Notes under the pieces: model-generated
What the model was told of the DNA's origin: nothing
Databases searched by the model: none
The model's input: only the letters and a program-made list of their open reading frames with translations
Source: Silene latifolia
Lineage: Eukaryota; Streptophyta; Magnoliopsida; Caryophyllales; Caryophyllaceae
DNA length: 64,000 nucleotides
NCBI RefSeq assembly: GCF_048544455.1
Contig: NC_133534.1
Span: 220,810,292-220,874,291 of the forward strand
Direction of reading: 5' to 3'
Shown: piece by piece, positions 11,129 through 22,400 of the stretch
How positions within the stretch are numbered: position 1 is the first letter of the stretch
How the letters are laid out: each line of letters begins with the position of its first letter
Translations under genes and position numbers: made by a program

Positions 11129-14100
11129 TTACATGAAATTAGTGGGGAGCCGAGAGACAATCTGGGCTCCCACACCCTTAGCAATAGTAAAGCTAATACG
11201 AGTAAAAATGTAAGCGGCTACCCGAGCCCCAAAGATCCCGAGATACCGAGAATTTTCGGATCCGCTTGAGCAAGGCAACAAAGATCCGAACTCAACTCCC
11301 GAGTGAAGAGAAAGAGAAAGGTAGGAAACCATAACCCGCTACCGCGCACAAATCCCCATACTTAGCACACTTTTGAGCAAAGATCGGGCGACAACCCGCC
11401 CGCACAAAATCGCCAACCCGTCCGAGTCAAAGGTGAAGAACCTGTCGGTCGACGCCACATCACGCCCCCGTCCCAAGAATAAAGCAATAAATCCGCAGGA
11501 CGAAGAGAGCCACCATGCCCATCAACCAAACCAATATCAACCTCCTTCCCGCAGTAAATACCGGATCTATAGCAGATGTCGAAGAGAGTGTCCGGACAAG
11601 GTTATGCCGATGTTTAACGCCCACAAGACAAAGACAAGAAACAGCGTGGTCCCCAAAAACATCCCCAAAGAAAAACCCGAGAGCAAGCAGGGACGGGGCC
11701 TAGATACCGAGAATAACGGAACACCAGGACGATACCCCAAAGACACTACGGTAAGTCCTCCCGTTCATAGTCCGCCCCAACCCCGAGATAGGAACCGCAC
11801 GCAACCAATCGAGGAGTGAGAACCCGCCGAGATCGCCATAGAGCGATCCGGCGAGGTGTCAAAGAAAAAAGACTACGAGGCAAGAGCAACCGTCGTGAAA
11901 TAAATGTCGCCAATTTCTTCATAAGTTTGGGGCAGCAATTTCACTAGGGCGACCTAATATATCGAACCTCGTAGTTGCGGTAAAAACCGTGCGGCATCAT
12001 CAAAAGCGGGGCCGGCGGCTACAACACGAGAAGGGCCGAGGAGCTTAGCCCGCAAAACCAGACCGCAAGCGGGACGCAATAAAAGCATAGAACAAAACAT
12101 CTCCGGCCGCATAAACACCAAGGCCACCCAGATGAAAAGGGAAAGTAGCAAGGCGCCACCGCAATCCCCAAAACCCGCCCGACGCGGTGACAATACGTTC
12201 AAGCTAGAACGCAGAGCGGCATCAAAAGGAAGATGGACAGACCCAAAAACACTAGGGGAGCAAGTACGAAGAGAGAAGTAAAGCTTAGATATACCAAAGA
12301 CAAGCTCGAAGAAGAAGCAACTCACATGCGGGTCCTCAATCCTCGCAACCAAGTCCATCACTCAATGGTCTTAGTTACTCTCGCCGCCACAATCTCACTT
12401 TGCTAAAACCAGGACAAATCTTGACAGGTCCTCCCAAAATCGTAACACCGCGCAATGGCCGAGAAATAGAAGTGGGGAAAACCCCGGAAGCCGGCTCCGT
12501 GGATCCTCATGTGCCAAAAGACCTCCGTCTTGGAGACATTTAGGTGTAAACCAAAACGAGGGCCATCCAACCTAATCAAGTCCAACACCTTCCCCACCTC
12601 CAAAGTATCTCCCACAATGGTGCCATCATCTAAGTACCATGCCAGCAAAGTGAGGTCAAAAGTGTCCCGGATCTTGCAAACCAAGGGATGCAAAACCAAC
12701 GCGAAAAGCAAAGGCCCCAACGGATCACCCCGTGAACACCCCGACAAGACCACAAGCAAAGTGCTCCCCATAAAAAAGGCGGCCGGCCTGGAATAACAAA
12801 ACTCCACCCAACGGAAAGAGCCGGGCACCGATGTCGGACCTCCTGAAGCATGGTCGAACGGTCAACAAGGTTGAACGATTCTCGAAATCAACCAAAGCAA
12901 CATGGAAAGCCCCACTGTTCCCCCGAGCCTCAATGAGCCGATTCAAGGCATGCAAGATAGCCTCTCCTCCACCGGACACACCCACCCCGAACCGAAGCCC
13001 ATCAAAATAAGAAGATAAAGACGGGCCAACCATAGAAGCACCAACCTTAGAGACAAGCCGTCTCCGGCACCGCATCGACGAAAGAATAGGACTAACTCCA
13101 CCACCCGGTTTAACGAGTGGTGTGAGAGGAGCGCTGGCAATGTACTCACCTGCAGGAAGAGGGCACCGACCCTCAAGAAAAAGATTAACCACCCTAGCAA
13201 TAGAAGTGATCAAATCATCGGAGATAGCCCAGCGGCGCCACTCAAAAAAATCCATAAGGTCGAGCACGAAAACCATCCCTCCCACAAGAAGTACCACGAG
13301 GGAAGCTCCGAATCATATCCAAGACCACCGCGGAAGAGGCAACCAGAGGATGATGATCCCCAGACAGAGGAGGCAATGAAGGAGGCGGGGCGACATGATG
13401 CTTCTCACGCAGGGCCACGAGAGTGGCATCGGAGTAGGGGGCGACCCCAGAGGAAGAAAGCACTCGTACAAATGCCAGCAGATAATGGCCATCGATATCT
13501 TCCGCCGGCATTGGCGGAGGTTAAGGTCACTCAACTCGAGATCCTCATCCACAGAAAAAGAAGAAGGACCCTCATCAAAGCACTCCTCAGAATAACCGCA
13601 AACCCCTGTGTGTCCCCCAAGCAAGAATAGCCCTGGCAATACTCTCCTCCTGATGCTGACGCCGAATAGCAGACCGACACTCATGATTACTCCGAGGAGC
13701 GAAAGTCCTGAGCAAACAAAGAGGTAAAGCAAGCAAACGAACCCAGCGGGAGAGATCACTAGGGGCATCAAACACCGCATCCAAGGCCCCTTTCAAAGCC
13801 CGAGCAAACCCAAGACGGCACTTAGGAGGAATAGATTTCACAGTGCGAAGGCCCAAAGACAGCAAACGATCCAACGAAGATATAGACCACTGAACGAGCT
13901 CCACACTATCATCAGAAGAAACCGAAGTAGAAGGAGCCAAAGGTCTCGGAATACCATGAATATGGAAGGTGTAAATGCCATCAACACACTCCGGATGCTC
14001 CACAATATCACCCCGATTATGCCGACATCTAGCACCAAGAGTATGGGTCATAAAACACACCCCACACAACCAAAACCCCATCCGTCTCAAAGAACTCTCG

Positions 14101-14303
14101 GCATTGGAATAAACAGTCAAACTATTAGAAAGAGTCTGCCGCGTGAGGTCCAACGCCCCGTCATGACAATGTCGGTCCTGCAAATGTTTCTTCCAAGCTG
14201 CCTTAGTAAGGCCCTTACCGAAACCATCCCGACACCCATGAAGACCCGAAAAAGGACAATGGTACCGTACAAGCTCGGGCATTAAAGGACAGAAACCCAA
14301 CAC
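11129..14303 (-). pseudogene. LINE-family reverse transcriptase with N-terminal zinc fingers, frameshifted
   Basis: Parts in order on the minus strand. 14303-13587: Cys/His-rich N-terminus (YHCPFSGLHGC, KKHLQDRHCH, then CGVCFMTH). 13297-12725: start of the RT core (APLTPLVKPGGG, RRLVSKVGAS, GVGVSGGGEAILHALNR). 12828-12403: RT motifs RGDPLGPLLFAL and catalytic AWYLDDGTIVGD. 12361-11954: thumb-like region. 11332-11129: conserved tail FTIAKGVGAQIVSRLPTNFM and stop. The parts are in different frames, so about five or more indels break it. Several indels fall at CTG/CAG, where sequencing error is possible. No apurinic endonuclease domain was recognised. The same plan is widespread in plant genomes as an unnamed reverse transcriptase; assignment to a named LINE clade is not possible by eye. 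Confidence 0.75.
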
Positions 14304-15040
14304 CCTTCCTCGCGCAAGACGGTAAAGAACAGCCTAGGGCGACCAACACACCAACCACCCAAAAATGGCTGACAAAAGCCCTAGAAGAACCGCACTTTCC
14401 GAGCCCCAACAACCAACACCACTACACCCACACGCACCAAAGCCTAGGATGCAGCGGCTGATCACAACCGGGGAACCACCAGACCACCGCCACAAAAACA
14501 GAAAAACAACGAGAAACAAAACCCGAAACCGAAAACAGCGAGAAACAAAAAGGTAAAGAAAAAGGAAACACTCACCAGGCAGGGGCAGCGCCGTCGAACC
14601 ACCACAGCAATGGCGGTGACTTGAGGTCGGAAAGCCAAAGGGTGGTGGCGCAGGACAAACAATGATCGCAGAAATGGCGACAATGCCGCCTGAGAAAACG
14701 AAAACGCTGCACCCGCAACTCAGAAAACCACCGTGAAACAACCACAACTCCTTCCCCTGACCGGCGACGTGAGGTCCAAATGGTCGACGTGGGGTGGATG
14801 GCGGCAGTCAACGGCGGAGGAGAGCACAACCGATGCCCTAGAGGAGAAAACCGAACACCTCCTGACGACACAAAAACCGCAATAACAACCCACCTGAACC
14901 CTAACGTGAACCCTAATGCCGACGTGAAGAAGGGCCGGCGTGGGGCGGCGATCTGGTGGTGAAGAAACGCGGCAGTGAAGCAGACGGTTGACGGCAGCGA
15001 GATCACCTGATGATCGCCTCTCCTCTCTCTCTCACTAACC
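14304..15040 (-). other. GC-rich leader of LINE copy A
   Basis: High GC compared with flanks and several short open frames but no recognisable domain. The position, upstream of the first zinc-finger exon, suggests a 5' UTR or internal promoter region. This is inference. Confidence 0.4.
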
Positions 15041-15272
<232 letters not shown>

Positions 15273-15839
15273 GTCCGGGACACTCTTTTCGACATCTCCT
15301 ATAGATCGGTATTCTCATGCGGGAAGGAGGTTGATATCGGTTTGGTTGATGGGCATGGTGGCTCTCTTCGTCCTGCGGATTTATTGCTTTATTCTTGGGA
15401 CACGGGGCGTGATGTGTGCGTCGACCGACGGGTTCTTCACCTTTGACTCGATCGGGTTGATGATTTTTTTTTGGGCGGGTTGTCGCCGATGTCTTTGCTT
15501 TCGGCGAAAGTGTGCTAAGTATGGGGATTTGTGCGCGATAGCGGGTTATGACTTCCTTCCTTTCTCTTTCTCTTCACTTGGGGAGTTGGGTTCGGATGCT
15601 GTTGCCTTGCTCAAGCGGGTCCAGAAATTCTCGGTATCTCAGGATGCGGGGGCTCGGGTGGCCGCTTACATTTTTACTAGACTTAGCTTTGCCATTGCTA
15701 AGGGTGTGGGAGCCCAGATTGTCTCTCGGCTCCCCACCAATTTCATGTAAACTTCTATTTTTATTTTAATGAAAGCTGCGCGCATCTTATAATAAAAAAA
15801 AAAAAAAAAAATAATAATAATAATAATAATAATAATAAG
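15273..15839 (+). pseudogene. LINE copy B, 5'-truncated, same family as copy A
   Basis: Starts abruptly at GTCCGGGACACTC, which aligns with an internal point of copy A (about 11600 on the minus strand). It then covers the last about 160 codons, including LRPADLLLYSWDTGRDVC in one frame and LSFAIAKGVGAQIVSRLPTNFM with stop at 15748-15750 in another. The 3' UTR (ATGAAAGCTGCGC) is shared with copy A. The tail is an A-run followed by (TAA)n to about 15839. 5' truncation and a simple tail are hallmarks of target-primed reverse transcription. Confidence 0.75.
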
Positions 15840-16565
15840 ATGTTTCCACTTAGTTTAATACTAATAATATTAAGACGGTTTCACTTAGCTTAATAATAAT
15901 AATAATAAAGACGGTTCCACTTAGCTACCCAACACCAAACACCACCCACGACCCACCCAAGGCCACCCCACGACCCACCACGGCCCACCTTCACCACGGC
16001 CGCCAACCCGCCACCCACAACCCTAAACCTAAACACAAACCCCCTTAATCATTCCCTTTTAATTCAAACACAAATTAAACTAAAATCTAACTATAAATTA
16101 ATCTAACCTACTAACTACAAATGAATCTAACAAACTAACTACAAATTAATCCAACTAACTACAAATTAATCTAACAAATTAAACTGAAATTAAACAAAAA
16201 AAACTAACCTAATTAAATAGGAGTGGTGGAGGCGGTGAGGACGGTGGCGACGGCTAGAATAGGTGGTGAAGGCGGCGGGAGTGGTGGTGTCGTCGTCATC
16301 GGGATCGCCTCTCCCTTTTTTTTCGAAATAAAGTAAAGCAGGAGAGAGGGGAAGAAGTAATGCGGGTGTCTATAAAGCAATTTAGCGACCGACGTCAGTC
16401 GCTAAATCTGATAGTCGGTCGCTAAATAAGATGCCTTTTTCAAAAAAAGCAGTCGCCAAACTAGCGACTGATTTCAGTCGCTAAATCTGATATCAGTCGC
16501 CAAATTGGCGACTACTCAGATCAGTCGGTAAAATTATGTCGCCTGTTTTAGTTTTTCATGTAGTG
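15840..16565 (-). mobile_element. CACTA-type transposon end with subterminal repeats
   Basis: The minus strand from 16565 reads CACTACATGAAAAACTAAAA, a CACTA-type terminus. Inward of it (16375-16545) are repeated copies, direct and inverted, of a motif around CAGTCGCTAAATCTGA, as expected for CACTA transposase-binding subterminal repeats. No transposase was found and the partner terminus is not visible, so this is a fragment or a non-autonomous copy. Short tandem phrases ACTACAAATTAATCTAAC (16085-16180) and a GC-rich patch (15940-16020) lie inside. The left limit is arbitrary. Confidence 0.55.
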
Positions 16566-17400
16566 TTATACTGTTCAACTTCAGGTGAGCAAAAATCAAG
16601 TCGCAAATAAATTTGCCTTTCATAAAGACCGCTTTAAATTGAACAGTGGTTCATATACTCATAGACATGGACTTCTGACCACTTACACTTATACAATATG
16701 AATATATTGTACTGATTAGACGGTGTTAAATTATTACACACCTTTCAAACTTTGAATTTCAGGCCAAAGTTATAATATGGACATATCTTTCATCTTTGTA
16801 AAATAAATCTTTTGGAATTTCAAATCCAAATTTATATAATATGTTCTTTTTCAAAAAAAATTTCACCACATATATGAAACTACGTTCAAAATATGTAATT
16901 TTACAAGGCTGATAATATTCTTATATATACACCCCCACATAAGACCGTCAAATAAACATTAATATTTATAAACCACTATGTTGCTTACAACTTACAAGTT
17001 CACGATTAAATTAATTAACATGATATTTAATAAATTAAGTAATTAAGTAAATAATATAAATAGCCAAACTCATTAACAATGTGAACCAAACCCAATGATA
17101 AATTCTATAGCATACATAATACGAGTAATATATGTGAAGTTGTTAACCCATCAAACAATACTTTGTACATCATTAACAATGCAATTGACAAATATGTAAA
17201 TATACGTGAACTAGTTAAATAATGTTGGGACGGAAGGCGGTGAATTGGGGAGAGCTTATAATGGGCTAAAATAGTTACGTACTCTTGCTCGCTTATCTAA
17301 TTAAAAGCTAGATAGAAAATCAACAATGAATAGAGGGTTAGAGCGTTAGAGCGAATACCGGAAACATACCTTAATTAGCGAAATAAAATAATAAAATTTG
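16566..17400. other. AT-rich intergenic stretch, no gene seen
   Basis: No supported coding frame, hairpin terminus or repeat was recognised. Confidence 0.5.
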
Positions 17401-17700
17401 ATATGAACCTTCAGAATATCAGATCTAATTGATGGTGGGTAAAGACTAGAGACTCGTGCTGATAACGCGTTGTGAAAAGAGAATTGTAGAGAGAATATAA
17501 GGAGAGACAGAAATATATATTATTTCATTATGAGGGGTATATATACAAATACAATGAGAGTAGAGTTTCTATAAGATAATACATTCAAAGATTACTAAAT
17601 TATCATTATCATACTGTATAATCTTAGAAGTAGTTAATTGCAATCGTAATTTTCCTAATTTATAGCTAATCAAGGAAAACTATGTTACGTAATCAAGTTA
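17401..17700 (-). repeat. Probable LTR end and leader remnant of a copia-like element
   Basis: Read on the minus strand, a TATA-containing AT-rich stretch (TATATATACCCC near 17535) passes into TTCTCTTTTCACA and then ACGCGTTATCAGCACGAGTC (about 17477-17457). That resembles the junction of a plant copia LTR with its primer-binding leader. No gag or pol follows and no second LTR was found. Boundaries are estimates. Confidence 0.35.
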
Positions 17701-18080
17701 AGTGCTGTTTGACCATGTTTTACAAGCGCTTCTACAATTGAAAAAACAGAAGTTAGGCCAAACACTATAATTTAGGAGAGTTTAAATTATTTAAAAAAAA
17801 GTTAAAAACTGAAACACGCACGAAAATTGGCACCCAAAAGCAGATTCTACTTATGTTAATTCTATTAATTTTTTTGTTTAGGAGAATTTAAATGGTTCAT
17901 CAATAAACGAAGCAAAAAAAGCGAGATAAAGATAGCTAGGCCAAACACATCAAAATTATAAGAAACTGTTTTTTTATAAAAGTTTGGCCAAACACTCCAA
18001 TTTTTTTCAAGAAGCAACTGGTAAAGAAACTATTTCTAAAAAGTAAAAGTCATTTTAAAAAAGCATAGCCAAAAACCACC
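17701..18080. mobile_element. Tourist-like MITE, about 380 bp, TSD TTA
   Basis: Ends are imperfect inverted repeats (GTGCTGTTTGACCATG on the left; the right end in reverse reads GGTGGTTTTTGGCTATG) flanked by TTA at 17698-17700 and 18081-18083. The interior repeats GGCCAAACACT in both directions. This fits the PIF/Harbinger (Tourist) type. No coding capacity. Confidence 0.5.
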
Positions 18081-18336
18081 TTAATTAACTACCTTGGAAA
18101 AATTTTAATGATTTAAGCAACGTGTATTTTGCTTCTATTTCTATTAAATTACTCCGTATAAAATATAAAAGGGTTATTTAATGAGAATACTCTAAACTAT
18201 TAAGGTGCTTTTCAAAATACTCCAAACTATATTTTAACTACTATTATATCCAACTATTATACCATTTCTCTTCTAATAGAATTGCCCCTATATTGACCTG
18301 TAACAACAGGTAATAGCAAACGCGGGACCCGCCTTC

Positions 18337-18627
18337 CAGTGGCGTTTCTCATGGGGGTGCAGGGGGTTCATCTGCACCCCCTTTTCCCAAAAATAATTAC
18401 AATTTTGTTTAGTGTAGGAGCATATAAATTATGTGAGTCTAGTGGTTGTTAAGACTATTTTTTAATTAGAAGTCATGGGTTCAATTCTTGTATTGAACAA
18501 TTTTTATCCAATACCATATCACCATACATTTTGTCCAACTAAACAAAATTTTATTCATAAAACTCGATATTTTCATTGTTAGAAAATTTTACGCACCCCC
18601 TTACATAAAATCTTAGAATTGCCTCTG
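18337..18627. mobile_element. hAT-type MITE, 291 bp, 8-bp TSD CCGCCTTC
   Basis: Terminal sequences CAGTGGC and (in reverse) CAGAGGC are flanked by perfect CCGCCTTC duplications at 18329-18336 and 18628-18635. An 8-bp duplication with CAG-type ends is the hAT signature. Subterminal inverted stretches GGGGGTGCAG/GCACCCCC are visible. No coding capacity. Confidence 0.85.
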
Positions 18628-19200
18628 CCGCCTTCCTTCAACTTCATCTTCCTGCTCCCTTGCAAAGTTAATGTGCAAGAAAAGAAAAAAAACAATTTAT
18701 TTTCCCGCTCATTACAATGTTAATCTTCCCCCTCCTCCATTACAATGGTAATCCTTCTTCATTATCTCCCCTTCATTTTCGCCATTTATGTAATTAAAAT
18801 CATTTAAAACAACAATTTTAAAAACAAGCTTTAAAAATAAGTACAATGATCTTTGTTAAATAAATGAAAGTATAAGATAAAATTTACATCCTCAAAAGTA
18901 GATAGATATAATCCAATACTTTTCCATTCCATTCGTCTCTTTTAGATTATCCTTCCAATAACATTCTTGAATTATTAGAATCTTCTGATTGTGTTAGAGT
19001 ATGGACTTTAACCAATTATGCTAACAAAATTAATACAATTAGATAATTACCAAACAATTGTGTTCCACTAGTGCTGCTTTGGAAGTACTGGAAACGATAA
19101 GAAGATTAGAAAAAAAAAAAATGACTGCAATTTGAACAAGGTAACATGCTTAGCAGTAGATCTCTAACATTGTTTTAGAATTCATTATAACTAGTTTTAA

Positions 19201-19222
19201 ACCCGTGCAAAATTGCACGGGT
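19201..19222 (-). other. Helitron 3' hairpin (transposition terminator)
   Basis: A 10-bp perfect stem with a 2-base loop, 6 bases inside the CTAG end. An identical stem, in opposite orientation, sits at 35939-35960 in the related small Helitron. Confidence 0.85.
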
Positions 19223-19470
19223 ATGTATTTGAGCCAGAATGAATTTTTTTAATGTATATTTGTTTTTGCATTTCTATTGTACCTATCTAAATGGTCTAAA
19301 TCAATGATGTACATAATTAATGTTTAAATTTGTTAAAAACATGTGTTCACATGCACTGGTTTATAAGGAAATAACGTAATCTACTCTTGTAAATAAAAAA
19401 TGCATACATACAAAACTTTACATTCGGATAAAAGAAATATAATCTAATAATCAACTTTAACATATGCAAG

Positions 19471-22400
19471 TTATTCTAAAAATTGAAAAATTTCATGATA
19501 CACTACATTAGTAGTCGTAGTAGAAGTACGCATATCTGAGTTAAAAATTAAAATTTTCAAGCCTTCTTTTCAGGTGATCCTGGAAAGTGCGACATAAAGC
19601 TGGCCATGACTAAACACTGGTCTTGGAAGATAGATCTTGACTGAGATAAAGGCGGCCTTGACTCTTGTTTATCGTCATTGCAAAACAAACAAGCGATGGA
19701 GAATTGTCTTTCATCAAACGTCGGAAATCTACCGGTATCCGATGGAGTAAGTGTTAGTCGAGCAATATGCACTCTATCACCTTTATGACTACCAGTTAAG
19801 ACAGTACATCTTATCACGCGTGCCCCCAGATCAGTCACAATTAGTCTCGTGCCGTTACACAACCCACGTGATTGATCAATGTTTCGCAGAAGCATCACCA
19901 TAGTATCGACCTTCAACTTCAACTGGTGATTCGGGAGTCCGGCACATTTAATACTGTTGAGGAATTCAATAGAGTGAATGTCATCGTCACCTGTACCTCT
20001 GTCATCACTACACACCTCATCGGAGCTTAAATAAATTCTCTCATCCTTTTTAATAAGCGACAAAACATATTCATTTACTGATTCAACAATCTCGTGAGTA
20101 GGGGCCAGGATTGCCCTTTGTTGGAGATATTCCGGATTCCACAATTGTGCTAGCAGATCCGGATAAGTGACATCTACTAATGTCTTAATAGGATTCGTCA
20201 CATCCTGAATTAGTAAGTCGGCTGGTAATTCTAGATCAACTTCTGCATCACTTTCATTGCCTGCTATACCATTTCCAATCTCCAAGAGCCATTCGGAGAA
20301 TTTTCGTAACTCCTCAACATTGTCAGTTGAACTACCAACTTGCAATCGCATATTTTTGGTCAATCTAAGTACCTATAAGTGGTATACGTTTTAAATTATA
20401 TAAATACAGTACGACAAAAATAATTTAACTAAGACTCACATAAAACGGTAATATTGATATTTAAAGAAAGAAATATATATACCTTGCAGAAAGACCATAA
20501 ATACGATGAACACAGGGATGCAGCCACAACATCTGCTCTACTTCCTTTTGAAACAACCGGTAATGTCTGTCTAAAATCACCCCCGGATACCACAACTTTC
20601 CTACCAAACGGCACTTCAGCATTTCCCACGTCCAAAACACGCATTACATCTTTTAAACTTTTATCAAGGGCCTCAAAGCAATGCTTATGAGTCATCGGTG
20701 CTTCGTCCCATATTATGAGTTTAGCACGTATCAAAAGTTCAGCTAAATCACTGTCGGGCTTAATTCGGGAGCATATGGAATCCTCCGTTACATTAATGGA
20801 AATTCCAAACGTGGAATGAGCTGTTACACCACCTGGTATCAATGTTGCTGCAATTCCACTTGACGCAACAGCCACAACAATATCGCCCTTACTCCTGAAA
20901 CAAGCACACAAAGCTCTCCAAAGGAAAGTTTTCCCAGTTCCACCATATCCATAAACGAAGAACACCCCTCCTTTGTTATTTAAAGCAGCTTCCATCACTT
21001 CATTAAACACCAACCTCTGCTCGTCAGTCATTGAAGATAACTGAATCTCATGTTCTTCACTCAAGGACTGTCTATCGTACGACAACGCATCCATGACTAA
21101 ACTATTTCGATGATGTGTCGTTGCAGACATGTCTGGGAACGACATTCCCTCAAATCGACGAAGTGAACTACCATTTATTTGAAGAGAATTTTCAATATCA
21201 ATAAGTGCATAATTTTGCAACTCTTCATCGGTAAGCTGTAAATCTGTGGTTAAAAAAGTTGCAATATTATCTATGTGATTTTATATACTACAGCAATCAA
21301 TTCATAGAATATATGAAGGTAAGAATGCGAAATATGAAGAATTGTTTTAAAGTTGTTCTAATTAAAATAGCGGTAAATGTTTACTATTAAATGAAGACAC
21401 ACCTTGATTGTTAAGAATAGTGCGTTGCCTATGAAGGATGTCGTCCAATAGCAGTTGCCAAGTTTCGTCCCAGACTCTGCTCGGCATAGACAAAGTGCCA
21501 CAAAATAATAACGTCGCGAACAAATTTCTCAAGTAGAAGCGGACCCCAATCACCGCTTCGTTGATAGTCGCAAATATCTTGTCGATCATCACCAATTAAT
21601 CCCAATGCATAACATGCTTCTCTAAATGTCGGATGAACAAAATGATTCACAGTCCTAATATCCTCAAAACATTTTGGTCCCTTAACGTGATTCAACATTA
21701 ATCTCATGAAATACAATTCACCACATTGCGGGGGAACGTGAACCAACCTACCAATTGTAAATCCTTTTTTTCCTAAGGCTCCATTGACGAAGTTTATTTT
21801 TCCAAACAAACTTGGTTGGAAATTCACAGTACAATAATTCTTTAGCAACCTACATCTCTTCTACTGTCGAATTATTACAGCCCATCCAATTAAGAAATTG
21901 TGACACCCCGAGCGAAGTATTTTCTACGACCTCATCAACCCAATCATCATCGTGGAAGACAATAGGTTGCTCATCCGGAAGATGGTATTGTAGCCTTTCA
22001 ACAGCAGGAGTTCTGTAGTGGATATCAAACCCAAAAATTCTCCAAGCGGCTTCACATGCAGAGAGATATCGACAATCGTAAAACCTGTTAATCTCATCAA
22101 ATCGACCAGGGTCCTCCTCATTACGTCGTGTGTAAGACGACTGCATGGTAACTCGATCAGAGCCCTTGTTAATGTACTTAAATAGGTACTTTATGGATCT
22201 AGATTGATTACACCATTCGACATTGATATGAGCCCGATATTTAAACAACAACTGAGAGTTATATGGAATGACAAAATCATTTCCCAGGGGCACATCATCT
22301 TTAATCACCGTAACTCCTTTCTTGCTTCTCTTGTATATAGGGTACCCATCACCGTCAACCGTTGTTCTCTCAGTGCACGGCTTTGGGTAATATTTTGAGC

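Larger units (their letters stand above)
11096..15040 (-). mobile_element. LINE copy A, near full length, triplet-repeat tail
   Basis: GC-richer than its flanks and oriented right to left. It has a GC-rich leader (15040 to about 14304), a zinc-finger plus reverse-transcriptase frame, a short 3' UTR, and a (TAA)n tail at 11095-10999 in place of poly(A). A 5'-truncated second copy of the same family lies in opposite orientation at 15273-15839. Confidence 0.75.

Noticed and set aside
11373-14285. Plus-strand frames of 60-148 codons across the LINE copy A
   Set aside because: Antisense shadows of the GC-rich minus-strand reverse transcriptase.
16360-16565. Tandem CAGTCGCTAAA motifs as a satellite
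   Set aside because: They sit next to a CACTACA terminus in both orientations, as expected for CACTA subterminal repeats.
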